From Apoda limacodes (Eukaryota > Arthropoda > Insecta > Lepidoptera > Limacodidae), in assembly GCA_946406115.1 (NCBI GenBank), contig OX291557.1, positions 14,292,501-14,356,500 on the forward strand: a stretch of DNA of 64,000 nucleotides. Reading direction: 5' to 3'. Positions 1 through 10,255 of this stretch are shown piece by piece. Made by a program: the position numbers and the translations under genes. How positions within the stretch are numbered: position 1 is the first letter of the stretch; every line of letters begins with the position of its first letter. The notes under the pieces are model-generated. The model made no database searches. It was not told the DNA's origin and saw nothing but the letters and a program-made list of their open reading frames with translations.

Positions 1-1
1 A

Positions 2-283
2 CAGATCCCAGTCAGTATTCTTTCTACCACTGTTGTCCGAGTTGAATGTGATATTGTCTGTGGATCCTTCATTAATGGAATTCCAAGCCACATAATCCAT
101 GAATTTGCACCTAATGTTCCGCCTGGATATAGAATTATTGAGGTACCAAAGAATATAATATATTTTCCGATTAATCAAAAGACTATCAGTAGTGTAAATA
201 TAAAAATTTTAGATTCACAGAACAAGTTAGTTAATTTTCGGGGAGAAGAGGTACTACTGTACCTACATCTGAAGAAAAAATGA
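2..283 (+). CDS. Minor capsid (penton-like) protein of Polinton-like element, C-terminal part
   Basis: Open from the window edge to the TGA at 281-283, giving 93 residues without the start. It is too short to be found as an ATG-initiated ORF. The tail has a beta-rich look (runs such as VRVECDIVCGSFING and a terminal FRGEEVLLYLHL). I recognise this from insect genomes as the conserved C-terminus of a protein that sits upstream of double-jelly-roll capsid genes in Polinton/adintovirus-like elements. The minor-capsid role is inferred from that family and from its position directly ahead of the capsid gene. The stop overlaps the start of the next ORF by four bases (ATGA). Confidence 0.55.
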   Translation, partial: QIPVSILSTTVVRVECDIVCGSFINGIPSHIIHEFAPNVPPGYRIIEVPKNIIYFPINQKTISSVNIKILDSQNKLVNFRGEEVLLYLHLKKK

Positions 284-450
284 TAGACTTTCACCAAATT
301 AATATAAATTCTTTTTCACGACCAAAGAAGCTCAGAAAGATACAGGTAATTCGCAAAAGAGCACCTGTGTCATTAACATCTACTAACTTAAAAAAAAAAT
401 TAAGTGTTGAAAATAAAGACTTTTTAAAATTAATTGGATTACTAAAATGA
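280..450 (+). CDS. Small basic protein (56 aa) of Polinton-like element
   Basis: An ATG at 280 opens a 56-residue frame ending at TGA 448-450. It is rich in Lys and Arg (the stretch RPKKLRKIQVIRKR near residues 14-27) and ends in a short hydrophobic-basic helix (FLKLIGLLK). Both ends overlap neighbours by four bases: ATGA with the upstream stop and ATGA with the capsid start at 447. No hydrophobic signal is seen. Small basic proteins between capsid genes in such elements could bind DNA or capsid, but the role here is inference only. That it is a gene rests on the exact packing between two others and the charge bias. Confidence 0.5.
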   Translation: MIDFHQININSFSRPKKLRKIQVIRKRAPVSLTSTNLKKKLSVENKDFLKLIGLLK

Positions 451-1581
451 GTGTATTAAACGTAGCGCAACCTATTGTATTTGATAATACTAAAGAAAGC
501 ATGGAAATTCATTCGTATAAGCCATATATCACTACTTTTAATAAAAATGATGAAATAAGAATACCTATCAACCAACAAGACTTGTACGTATTGCCATCAG
601 CGAGTACAATATACCTAGAAGGAATGGTCATCGTTAAAAAAGGAGATCTAAAAGATGTTGCAACTAGCGTTAATTTTACTAACAACCCCATTTTATTTCT
701 GTTTCAAGATGTTCTCTATGAACTTAACGGAGTTGAAATAGATAGAATTAAAAATGCTGGTATAACAACAACTATAAAATCATTTTTGTCTATGAATGAA
801 AATGAATCAAAAATTTCGAAAGCATGGGGTTGGGATATAGATGGAACAAAAAATACAAGATCAGGGAATTTTGCAGTATCTATACCACTGAACAAAATGC
901 TTGGATTTGCTGAGGATTATAATAAAATAATAATGAATTGTAGACATGAGCTAATACTTTTACGCAGCAATACTAATCTAAACGCAATAAAACTAAACAC
1001 TGGAGAAGTAATAGATGATATCATACTTAAAAAAATTGTTTGGCGTGTTCCACATGTAAAAGTTTCCGATCGAGAAAAACGAAATCGATCGTTCAATCAA
1101 CTTGTTATTCCGAAACTGGGACTTGTATGAATTCCCCTTATTACCAAAAACAACAAAACATACATGGGTAATTAAAACGTCTTCACAAATAGAAAAACCG
1201 ACATATGCTGTTATTGCATTTCAGACAGACCGAAAAAATAAATCAGAAAAAGACATGTCACACTTCGATCACTGCAATATAAGAGAAGTTAAAGTATTTT
1301 TGAATTCAATGTATTTTCCCTATGAGGGTCTTAATGTTCGATTTGATGAGGATAAATTTGCTTTATTATATGAACAATACACTAGATTCCAACAGTCTTA
1401 CTACGGACGACGTCCTGAACCCTTGCTAAGTTATAAAGAATTTAGAGATAAAGTACCGTTATACGTTATAGATTGCTCAAGACAGAACGATACACTTAAA
1501 ACTGGCCCAGTTGATGTTCGTATCGAAATAGAGAGTGATAAAGATATACCAAATCTAACTTCTGCTGTTGTTTGTTATTAA
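447..1581 (+). pseudogene. Double-jelly-roll-like major capsid protein, one frameshift
   Basis: Two frames continue each other: 447-1130 (227 codons) and a second that is open through 1102-1581 (159 codons to the stop). The first has a beta-strand-rich N-terminal half; the second carries the motifs I associate with the insect double-jelly-roll-like capsid family: FDHCN, a YFPYEGLN segment, FALLYEQY, YYGRRPEPLL and a terminal PVDVRIEIES. Together they give about 385 residues, a plausible full length. The break lies around 1085-1130. The start at 447 is supported by the ATGA overlap with the preceding ORF. Capsid function is family knowledge; the loss of function is what the sequence shows, unless the break is an assembly error. 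Confidence 0.65.
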
Positions 1582-1633
1582 ACGATTGCATATTTGAATA
1601 CAAACCCTTAAGCGGTATAGTGAAAAAAATATC

Positions 1634-2143
1634 ATGAATATTACCGGACCTATTTTCGTAGACTTACAAGGCTTTAAGGATTCTCATAATAAATTTATTG
1701 TAAAAGAATTTGCCTTGGCTACCTCAGAATACACTCAAGTATTTCTAATAAAACCACCATATCCCTTTTCTTATTTGACTAAGGAAGAAAAAAGAAATGT
1801 ATCTTGGTTAGAAAGTAATCGCGGTATTTATTGGAGTGACGGTTACATAGATTATCAAGAATTTAGAAAACTTATCAAACTAATTTTAAAACACCAATAT
1901 TTGCTTTTGAAGGGTAGAGAAAAAATCCTATGGATTAATGAACTTTGTACAGAATGTAATGTTGAAGATATTGCAGAAAAGGGATGCCCTAATTTTCCTA
2001 ATTTGTACAGCACCTATTCTAAAGGGCAAAAAAACATATGTTTTAATCATAGAAAATATTTTGCTCTGGAAAATGTTATTTGTATTAAGAAATGGTGCAA
2101 TGAAAATGTGGACGTTAAAAATAAAATACTTGAATTAGTTTAA
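1634..2143 (+). CDS. Unknown Polinton-associated protein (169 aa), exonuclease/RNase H-fold-like
   Basis: Intact 169-codon frame 52 bp after the capsid gene. It begins with FVDLQGFKD and then KEFAL, an acidic-beta pattern resembling the first strands of RNase H/DEDD-type nuclease folds. The C-terminal third has paired Cys and His residues (C-T-E-C, C-P, C-F-N-H), which could bind zinc. I recall similar proteins beside capsid and PolB genes in insect and cnidarian elements, always without a known function. The nuclease idea is inference from the motif shape. It is the last plus-strand gene before the convergent poly(A) region. Confidence 0.55.
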   Translation: MNITGPIFVDLQGFKDSHNKFIVKEFALATSEYTQVFLIKPPYPFSYLTKEEKRNVSWLESNRGIYWSDGYIDYQEFRKLIKLILKHQYLLLKGREKILWINELCTECNVEDIAEKGCPNFPNLYSTYSKGQKNICFNHRKYFALENVICIKKWCNENVDVKNKILELV

Positions 2144-2268
2144 AATATAATAGTTTAGTTTTTTCATTTGTGTACAAATGTATAATATAAGTATTAAGTA
2201 TTAAAATATATTAACTAAGTATAAGTATTTTGCTTAACTAAGTTTAAGTATTTTTATTAAGAAAATTC

Positions 2269-2301
2269 AATAAATGTTATAACAATAAAACATTTTTTAT
2301 T
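2269..2301. terminator. Back-to-back poly(A) signals of convergent element genes
   Basis: AATAAA occurs on the plus strand at 2269-2274 and 2284-2289, and on the minus strand at 2301-2296. The plus-strand genes end at 2143 and the minus-strand genes lie to the right, so both transcription directions appear to end within about 35 bp. The 125 bp before it (2144-2268) is AT-rich with TTAAGTATT-type repeats and no ORF. Confidence 0.5.
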
Positions 2302-2399
2302 TAATTTCTATTCCTAAAGAGACATTACATATCTTAATGTTTGTACATGACAAAATCGTTTATTTACAATACAAAAAAAGAGAAATAAGTTTTGAATGA

Positions 2400-2781
2400 A
2401 ATCTCCACGGAGGAAACCTCTTCCTCTGCTACTGCTACTGATATTCTTTGCCTCAGGTATATCTGAAAGACAAGGAAAATAATTAGATTTTCTGTAAATT
2501 TTGAAAGTAAAAGCAAAAATAGGAAAGTTTATACATACCTCTGCTCATTAAATTTTCTCAGTTTGTTTTCCCAACTCTGTCGAAATAAGGAAAAGGGAAT
2601 GCAGTACAGAATTCATCACTGGGTCATTTTCACTTTCTGCATGATAACTTGTTTTTACAATTGTTCTGCTTTCCACAACGTTTGGTAGTTCTGTTAATTG
2701 ACTAATTTCGATTTTGACCACATACTTTAAAACTTTGCCTACTGAAAAAGCGATATAATTTGCCTTTTGGTAATTAGACAT
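2400..2781 (-). CDS. Small minus-strand ORF with possible intron
   Basis: The frame 2781-2548 encodes 77 residues starting MSNYQKANYIAF and stops just before a good splice donor (AG|GTATGT at 2539/2538). A pyrimidine-rich acceptor (TTGTCTTTCAG) follows, with exon 2 beginning at 2462, so a 76-bp intron is plausible. Downstream of the acceptor one frame reads a Ser/Arg/Gly-rich stretch (SSSSRGRGF), but it is not in phase with the 77-residue frame, so there may be a frameshift or the intron may lie in the 3' UTR. I do not recognise the protein. Position between the convergent terminator and the other minus genes suggests it belongs to the element. Confidence 0.35.
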
Positions 2782-3192
2782 ATTTTAAAATTATAATAAA
2801 GACGTGTTAACGAATCGACACCTTTTAATTATGTGATTTATTTTTCATATAATGCAACAATCTGTTTGCGTCATACAGGTTTCAAATAAAAACTTGTTGG
2901 TTCATGTATGTTAGATATCGTATGACCGGCTGCCTACACCGAAGACATCTTGAATATCGAAATGTATCTGAATCAGCATAAATTTTCTTTTCTAACGTTC
3001 GTAATAAAATAGTTAAAGTTTTTTTGTTTGTCTGTCTGTCACAAATGCTAATTATATCTACCAACATTCTTTATCTAAAGGTTTACACTAAAGTTGGACT
3101 TAGATTAATAAAACAACATTTTCAAATAGGTACATTTTATTGTTATTATAAAAAAATCACAAAATTATAAACAACACAAAATCCAAAAAAAA
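2782..3192. other. Spacer, with poly(A) signal for the next minus-strand gene
   Basis: No convincing gene. A minus-strand AATAAA at 3141-3136 lies about 52 nt downstream of the stop of the 188-residue ORF and probably ends its transcript. A 61-codon minus frame at 2882-3067 has no recognisable features. Confidence 0.4.
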
Positions 3193-3759
3193 TTAACAAC
3201 AAGTCAAATAGTTATAAAAATATGAACTACCAAAAAGTAAAAGTTCTTGCACAGCTAAAACGTTAGATTTACTTTTATAAAAATGAAGTACCATTTCAAT
3301 TTGACTGACAGTTAGGGTATTATAACAAGCTAAATTATTTTTTATATTATGTACAAAATGACTAACTATTACATAGTCATGCTTAAGTAAATAGTTTAAT
3401 CTTAATTCTACACAATGACAAAATGTACTAAGAGCACCACAAATTAAAGAAATCACATTTTCAGGACAACGTTTTTCACAAAAAAGAAGTTGGTATAGAA
3501 TAGTCATGTTGTCTATACATTTCGAGTTGATTTCAATGTAAATTCTGTGCCATTCCTTAGTAGTAATAAATAAATCATAATTCTCGCTATTGACAAGGAT
3601 ATGAATTTGTGGTAAAAAATTATTGACTGCCCATAATCCTGTAGTTATATAAATATTATTTGAATATACATAATTATGTTTTGAAATAATAATATCGGTT
3701 AAATAACTTTCTGCCATCTTCGCAACAGTGACATTCAGAAAAATGAGCAATGTCCCCAA
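3193..3759 (-). CDS. Unknown element protein (188 aa)
   Basis: Intact frame directly downstream of the polymerase, overlapping its out-of-frame C-terminal end by about 23 nt. The first Met gives a hydrophobic start (MGTLLIFLNVTV); an internal Met at residue 15 (MAESYL) is an equally good start that would avoid the overlap. The middle has several Cys residues (CEKRCP, CGALSTFCHC) and alternating hydrophobic residues that suggest an alpha-helical protein. I do not recognise a family. Its place between PolB and the convergent terminator, on the PolB strand, argues for an element gene. Confidence 0.5.
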   Translation of the reverse strand: MGTLLIFLNVTVAKMAESYLTDIIISKHNYVYSNNIYITTGLWAVNNFLPQIHILVNSENYDLFITTKEWHRIYIEINSKCIDNMTILYQLLFCEKRCPENVISLICGALSTFCHCVELRLNYLLKHDYVIVSHFVHNIKNNLACYNTLTVSQIEMVLHFYKSKSNVLAVQELLLFGSSYFYNYLTCC

Positions 3760-6700
3760 GCAAACGTTTTTATGTTGTCTTCCATTATTCGACGTTTTTC
3801 GTCATTGGAAGACAAAGCTACTTTGTTAACAGATCTTGTAAATATTTCATGTTTAAGAGACTTAAAAAAAACATTTTTTCTTCGTAGGATTTTGTCTTTT
3901 TTCTTCAAAGACTTATAATAGTCATTGAAATGAACACCATTTAAAACATATTTTTAACACCTTTAGCCTTTTTTATTTCGCACGATTCCGTTCTAATACA
4001 ATATAACTTAGATCGCAACCCAACAAACTCTACAATATTTTGACCTCCTAATTCATCTTTAAACAAACCTGGCACTTTTTTGTTGACGCGTTCAATTTGA
4101 TATTTATTTGGCTCCGAGTAGTTACTTGTATCAAAATAGTGCTTTAAATTTAGCTTTAAATGCTTATAGAAGTCTTTTGTTTCTATTGAATATAAAAAAC
4201 TATCAGTATCGGTATAACACATTTTTAAATTAGAGCCGTAAAAAGGTTTCATAATAGTGTAGTGAAAATTATACATATGGCTTTTGGATAGTTCTAAGAC
4301 TGTGAAACCTATGTATATAGGTTTATCAAGGACTACTTTTTCTGGTTTCAATTGAACAGCTACACAATTTTCAGTAAATATAGTTGAACTATGAAAGTTA
4401 GGTCTAGATATTAACTGCTCTGCACAGTAATTTTTTTTTGTCTTGTTTTTATCATCACTCCATTGATTTACTATTTTAACGTCTAATCTATTCTCTGTGT
4501 TTTCCAAAGTTTTTCCAAATATGCTGTTATTCATTAGTTTGAAAAAGTCTTGTTCAAATACAGATTTAGCTTGTTGCCTTAGTTTAGTGTGTAGGTCAAT
4601 ATAGTCTTTTAGATAAGGGCTTTGTTTGAATTTTATTACTCGATGCACGGTAGTCAACTTAAGTCCCGCTTTTAAACGCAGTTTCAAATGGACGTAATGA
4701 ATAACGTAAAAAAATTTGTCGTATAAATTAGGAATCAATTTTGATGTTTTTGAACCGGGTGGAACACATTTTTGAGGACAGAACGGTAAATCATTGTGTG
4801 AATCATGAAGTTCTTCTGGATATTCGATATCTACTTCTAAAATGTACCCATATTCGTTTTCGTCTGGTATTTTGCAAACGTTTAATTCATCGATTTCTCG
4901 TCTATCTAATAGTCTAAAATCAGAATATGGTAAGTATGCGCACATAGCGCAACCATATAAATTGTTACAATCAATATAAATAAGGTACTTCTCAGGTTCA
5001 GCAGGGTTATAATTATTTAAATACTTATTGTTGGCTTTTGCGAACCGCGTAGAACATAAGCATACTCCTCCCCGTATTCCTTTTTGAAGCATTCGAATGA
5101 TTTCTAGATCATTAATAAGTTCTAATTTAATATTAGTTTTTAATAACATGCTGTCCCAGCTCAAAGCAGGAGCTGTCAAATAATAAGCAGCATCGACTTC
5201 GAAATTTAACCTACAAGTAGCTCGAAATTTTTGAAAAACATCGGCTAATAATAAAATATCCGTAAGTAGGTACACATCTACAGATCTGTGTATTTCCCTA
5301 AATTTTGAATCTATCTTAAACGTATTCCAAACCTTAAGGGCGTGATTATAGTCCTCTTTAGAGATATTTTGATTTGTTAGTGTACTAAAAAAATCTTCAT
5401 AGGACGGTAAGTTAGTTTCGTCATACGATTTCCAGCTTTTCATATATTCATACGGATATACTCCTTTGCGTCTCAACAATTTAAACTTTGTTTTATTCGT
5501 AAAAAACTTAGACAAGTTGACCAAGTCTTAAATTTTCCGCTAACTTTTGTAAACTAGCTCCTAAAAATTTAAATGAATCTACAAAACGGACTGGAACAAA
5601 GCTTCCTTCTTCGGTTGAAAAAAACTTTGTAAATGAAATATAATTTTCTTTAGTTTTAGCTATAACTTTTATTTTGCCACGAATATCTCCCAGCTCACGT
5701 ATAAATAAATGTGCATCGTAGCCTGAAAGGTTGTGAAAAAACACTGGAATGAATTTTGGTAATTGGAAATGTATATTGCAGTAAGAATGTGCGGCACCCC
5801 TATATTTGCCTGTTAGGTGGTCATGATCTCTTACTTTATCATCAAATAACAATTGGGAGCAAATAGAACAGTCTCTGGCATTAGTGAAATCTTTTGAATT
5901 ATTTTCGGTAAATATCAATGGCACAGGATTTTTCAAAATTTTATATATCTTTAGAACGTCGCGTTGAAGATATTCTATAAATTTATCAACACAGTTTGGA
6001 CCCCGATATGACACATATTTATTTAAAGGAGTATCGTACGAGCATACAATGTAATAACCAAACGCGGCAGGAACATGTTTTTGCAAGTCTGACGTAAAAC
6101 CACCTTTGTTAAAAGTTTGATTTGTTTGGCATGGTTCTAAAAAACATTCGAAATCTGCATAAATGACAAAGGGTACGTCTTGCATACGCTCAAAATGCGT
6201 AAACTGTAAAATTGAGCCTTTATTAGGCAATTTAGTCGATACCCCTCCACATACATGCTCATCAAAATTAGTTTTACAATTAAAAAAAAGCAAGCGTCAT
6301 CACAAAAAAAGATTTTCCCATGATGTTTAGTAGTTTGGGATCTAACCAATCGTTCCAAGTTTTTAATTAGACAGTAATGACTACGGGACTTATTTTGCAT
6401 GAATAGAAGATTGACATGTCGCTTTTTTCTATGTGTTGTTCTATACAATGGTCCAATTATTTTATTATTGGAATTCAAGCCGTAAACGTTGACACTAATT
6501 CTGTGATTATTTTTTTCAAATATTTTAATGTCCGAGAATGTCGCCGGAAATGCCATATTTTTGGTGTTAAGTACATCTTCGAAGTGAGGATAAGACGTAG
6601 TTCTGTCTGCGTTTGATTTAGCTGGGAACAATGCTGCAATTATACTCCACAAAAAACAAAAATTATCGTTATTTTTTACATTAATACAACCTTTTTTATT

Positions 6701-7297
6701 TTTTACATATTTTGGCAATTCAATAAAACTCGAAGCTCTTAAAGGTGAATACCGATTTAAATTAATTTCTAAATACAGGTTTTTTAAAAATGACCACCCA
6801 CTGTCCTTCTCTTGGAATTCGCTAATTTTTTTGTTTATTTTTGACACAAGATCAGAATACAAGTGGTTAAAATTGTAATTTTGATTAATAATTACATTTT
6901 CTGTTGCAAAAGATTTAATTTCAATATAGTAATTTTTCGGTAAAATGAACTCTCCAAAAAATTCAAAATTTACTTTTAAATTAACATGTTGTGCTAATTT
7001 AACATCGATAAGCTGTCGTACAGCACGACGCAAAGGTATTCGAGATAAGAAAGTGTGAGGTGTAAGCAGATACGAATTTGCTGAGCTGTTACTTGATGGC
7101 GACCTCGAGGCATTGCTAGTGGGGCAATGCACCCTGTAACTAGAAATACGGTTTCTAAATGCTGAACTAATTTTTTCTACACATTCATTGATCTCAATAG
7201 CGCTATTATTCTTATGAATATTACTACGAAGATGGGCAGAAAATATCCTACTCGAAACATCTTGTTCGCAAACAGTACAAAAAACTTTTTTACTCAT
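3735..7297 (-). pseudogene. Protein-primed-type DNA polymerase B of Polinton-like element, three frameshifts
   Basis: Three overlapping frames (7297-6137, 6293-5508, 5524-3941) plus an out-of-frame tail to 3735 make about 1,180 codons, the usual size for Polinton/adintovirus PolB. In order: a C2H2-like finger (C7, C10, H22, H28); an N-terminal region typical of insect Polinton polymerases; exonuclease motif I (YADFE); an HNH-like segment (HDHLTG and a following C-N); exo II (HNLSGYD); exo III (YLLTDILLL); then polymerase motif A (YIDCNNLYG), motif B (NNSIFG) and motif C (YTDTDS). Breaks lie near 6295 (in a T8 homopolymer), near 5515 and near 3945. All catalytic signatures are still readable, so inactivation looks recent, or some breaks are sequencing errors. 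Replication by protein priming is family knowledge. Confidence 0.85.
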
Positions 7298-7634
7298 ATT
7301 TACATAGATCAGTAGTATGGCTCTTAGGAGTTGTCAGTGTGGTCATATATTTACTGTCGGAAAATCTAAATTTATATAAACAAAAAAAACCAAATTTAAA
7401 AAAAGTATTCGTATTTTAAGCACATTAAGGAAGTTGTTAATAAAATGACTAATTTAGGTTATCTACTTTTTATCCCAGGAAAAAATTAGTAATATTTATC
7501 TCGTATTATAATATGTAATCAAAATTATACTTCATATGTTACTAAAATTATAAAAAAAATAAGTACAGTATCTACCTATTTAGTTACTTTATTATTACTA
7601 ATAAAAAAAATTTAGGAGCTAGTTTACAAAAGTT
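7298..7634. other. AT-rich flank right of the Polinton-like element
   Basis: No gene. Element termini normally carry long inverted repeats; the partner end is outside the window, so the right boundary cannot be fixed. A CTACTTTTTATCCCAGG fragment near 7465 resembles the tail of a dispersed RTE/SINE-type repeat found elsewhere in the window (near 38230 and 59060). Confidence 0.35.
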
Positions 7635-8802
7635 TCATTCTTTTTTATTGGAGTAAAACTTGCCTTCTTGGACAAACTTTAGCTTTGCTTTTCTGAGAAA
7701 AATTCTTAGTTCCTCCAAATCGGATGACGACGCTTGAAAGCATAACGCAACTTGGGCTTTCTCCAAACGCTCTTTCCACCCAGTAGCAGGGATAACGTCT
7801 TTGGTGTTGTAAACTCTCAGCTCGATGAAAGTATCGCCGTCGAGTTCCGCGGTCCGACGCAGCACACCATCCGCCACTCGCCGGGTCAGAGACGACGTAA
7901 GCCCCTGCTGAGCGGCAGCACGAGCAGACCGAGAAGCTTCAAGTTCGTCTTCACTGTCCGAAGACAGGAGTCTGTAGCTCGAGGACCGTTTTCGTGATGA
8001 TTGCGGACAATGAGCGCTCAGCGATGCAGTCACAGTTCCTCGCGCCTTCCCTTCCACTTTCTTGCGCGGTTTTTTTACTTTTGGCTCTGCCTTAACAGAA
8101 CTTGCTTCGATCCTGTGTATCAAAAATATAAGAAGTCAATATTTATTTCCATAAAGAAATTATGTACTGCACGTACAGTATTCTTAATACTACCAGTAAT
8201 AAATAGGCCTCAGTATTCTTATTTAAAGTACTAATTTATGTTTAAAAATAAATATTAATGTTATAAAAACAATGGCTTTACTATCCCCTTTAATCATTAG
8301 GGTTTGGTATTTAATTTGAATACAGTGAACTTAATAAGTAATGAAACTATTAAAAGCGTAAGACAAAATTAATCTCTTACAACACACCTTCAACAATCCG
8401 AATCTAGATACTTTGGACACTTGATATAAACACTTTTATTAATTACGTCTTTAATCCGAACATAATACAAAAAAAAAAAAGTGTGCAGTCAACAAGGCAA
8501 GTAAGATAAGTTCGGATTAAATAGGTAGGAATAGTTGGTAGGAGTGTTTATATCAAGTGTCCCAAAGTATCTAGATTCGGATTATGGAGGGTGTGTTGTA
8601 TGGGAGATATGACAAAACTAGAAATTCTGAGGTCAGCTTTTGGAGTTATAAAAAGATTTATGTAAATTACATTTTTCAACAAAAATAATTGAGTTTTCCA
8701 TATTAAACTAACCTAGTCTCGCCGTCGTCTGAATCGGAAAAGGAAAAGCAGGTGGTTCCCTCTTTTCCAACCTTCCTCTTCTGTTTGAATTCAAACTCCG
8801 AC
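7635..8802 (-). CDS. Last two exons of an unrecognised basic, Ser-rich (nuclear-like) protein
   Basis: Exon 8802-8713 (90 nt, acceptor TTATTACAG, donor GTTAGT) joins exon 8112-7635 (acceptor ATACACAG) exactly in frame. The combined 188-residue C-terminal part has an acidic patch (DSDDGE), a Lys-rich stretch (KVKKPRKKVEGK), a Ser/Arg stretch ending SSDSEDELE and a folded-looking tail (ELRVYNTKDVIPATGW and a long helix). I do not know the family. There is no Met in the joined frame, so at least one upstream exon is needed. A donor at 9185 (TTC|GTAAGT) exists, but its reading frame runs into a stop upstream; the gene may be decayed or start elsewhere. GC content is higher than the surroundings, consistent with host coding sequence. 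Confidence 0.45.
8373..8607. mobile_element. Hairpin MITE in the intron, about 60-bp inverted arms
   Basis: Left arm 8373-8434 and right arm 8543-8607 are inverted copies, sharing AATCCGAATCTAGATAC and ACTTGATATAAACACT. A second nested inverted pair (TTAATCCGAA at 8451 and TTCGGATTAA at 8511) sits inside. The termini TCTC...CAACACACC mark the ends. No ORF. It lies within the 8113-8712 intron of the gene above. Confidence 0.7.
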
Positions 8803-10255
8803 CTGTAATAATATAGTAGTTAGAAAGATCTTGACTTCTCATTATATTTATAGACGTATTTACCTAAAATTGATTCGCATTATTTAGAAAAGTAACAAGA
8901 ACAGGGCCTTTATTCAATTACGAACAAATCATATGATTTCGAGATGATTTTGACCTACGCTGCCGCTTTACATCGTTAATCTTTTCTTTCATGTTTCAGA
9001 ACGTTAAGCCATAGAGTAATGTAGATCATAATCATCTCGAAACAAGATGGATTTCACAGAGTTAAATAAAAGCCTGTTATAAAATTAACATTACAGATTT
9101 ATGTACAGATAATACTAAGTTTAAAACTTTAATTTAATATAAATAATTAAACAAACACACAGATTACTTCAAAGTTAAAACTTACGAACATAATTTTTGA
9201 TGCTTTGATCCTCAGCTTGAAAATTAGAAGTTCACCAATATCAGCTTCACAGCTTGGTTGTTTAGCAGCACTTATTCACACCCAAGAGTGTTGGAAATTG
9301 CGTATATTTTTAACCGGAAAATAAGGCTTAAAAAGGGAAAAGTCAGAGATCTGCAACCTTTTATTACAGTTAACTATAATCAGAAGAAATTAAATCGTAC
9401 ACACTGGTACCCTACATAATCAGCTGACACCGAGCGAGAGCAAATTAGACTCCAAAAGAAAAGACCTTGGTTTTCTTAGTTCAAGAGTCAAGTAACATAA
9501 ATTGTAGTTTAACCTACAATAAAGTACTATGAAGTTTAGGTTAACCAAACTTATATTATTATAAACAGGTATTTACGTTTATACTAAATAAAGATTATTC
9601 AAGTTTTATACGCTTACTGTTAAACGTGTTTAGTACAAATATATTGTTAAGTCATCTAAATTTATAATATACCAATTAGGTTTTCTACCCCTTAAATTGT
9701 TTCAAGTCAGCAAAACGGCATTCCCATAGAAAAGATTGAAGAATAAATATATTTAATTACTATTTTATTTTACATTAATAACAGAAATATGAAGTACAAA
9801 GAATATGCCGCTATTTGGTTTGGGGTTCAATGTTGAATATAAGAATGGTTCTACTCAGTGTCCGCGAATATAAATTACTTATATGTTATAATTAATTGTT
9901 TTGGCATACCTTATTTATGTTTGTAAGGAAAAATAAGATAAAGGTAAAACTAGTAAAATAAAAAGTCTTGTGCTTTAATGTTAAAACAAGTTACCTACTC
10001 GAATATATATTTTTCAATTACCTTAATTACATATAGTTTTTTAATTTTTAAACCTCAAAAGGCTCGCTTAAAAGTTTATGTTTGTTTTCTTAATCATATT
10101 ATTTTGCTCTAAGTATATAGTACCCAATAGAAATAACAAAACTAAACCATAAATAATTAAACAGGTACGTAAGGAACCCAGAGCAGATTATGCCGCTTAG
10201 ATATCGTAACACAAAGAAAAGCCGCATTAATGTTTCTTTCCATAAGATTTGTAGA
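8803..10255. other. AT-rich stretch without a gene
   Basis: No coding region recognised. A minus-strand splice-donor-like site at 9185 might belong to a 5' exon of the gene at 7635-8802. The rest is low-complexity AT sequence with no clear repeat ends. Confidence 0.35.

Noticed and set aside
7752..8234. Plus-strand ORFs opposite the two-exon gene
   Set aside because: Shadows of the minus-strand exon, which has matching splice sites and a joined frame.
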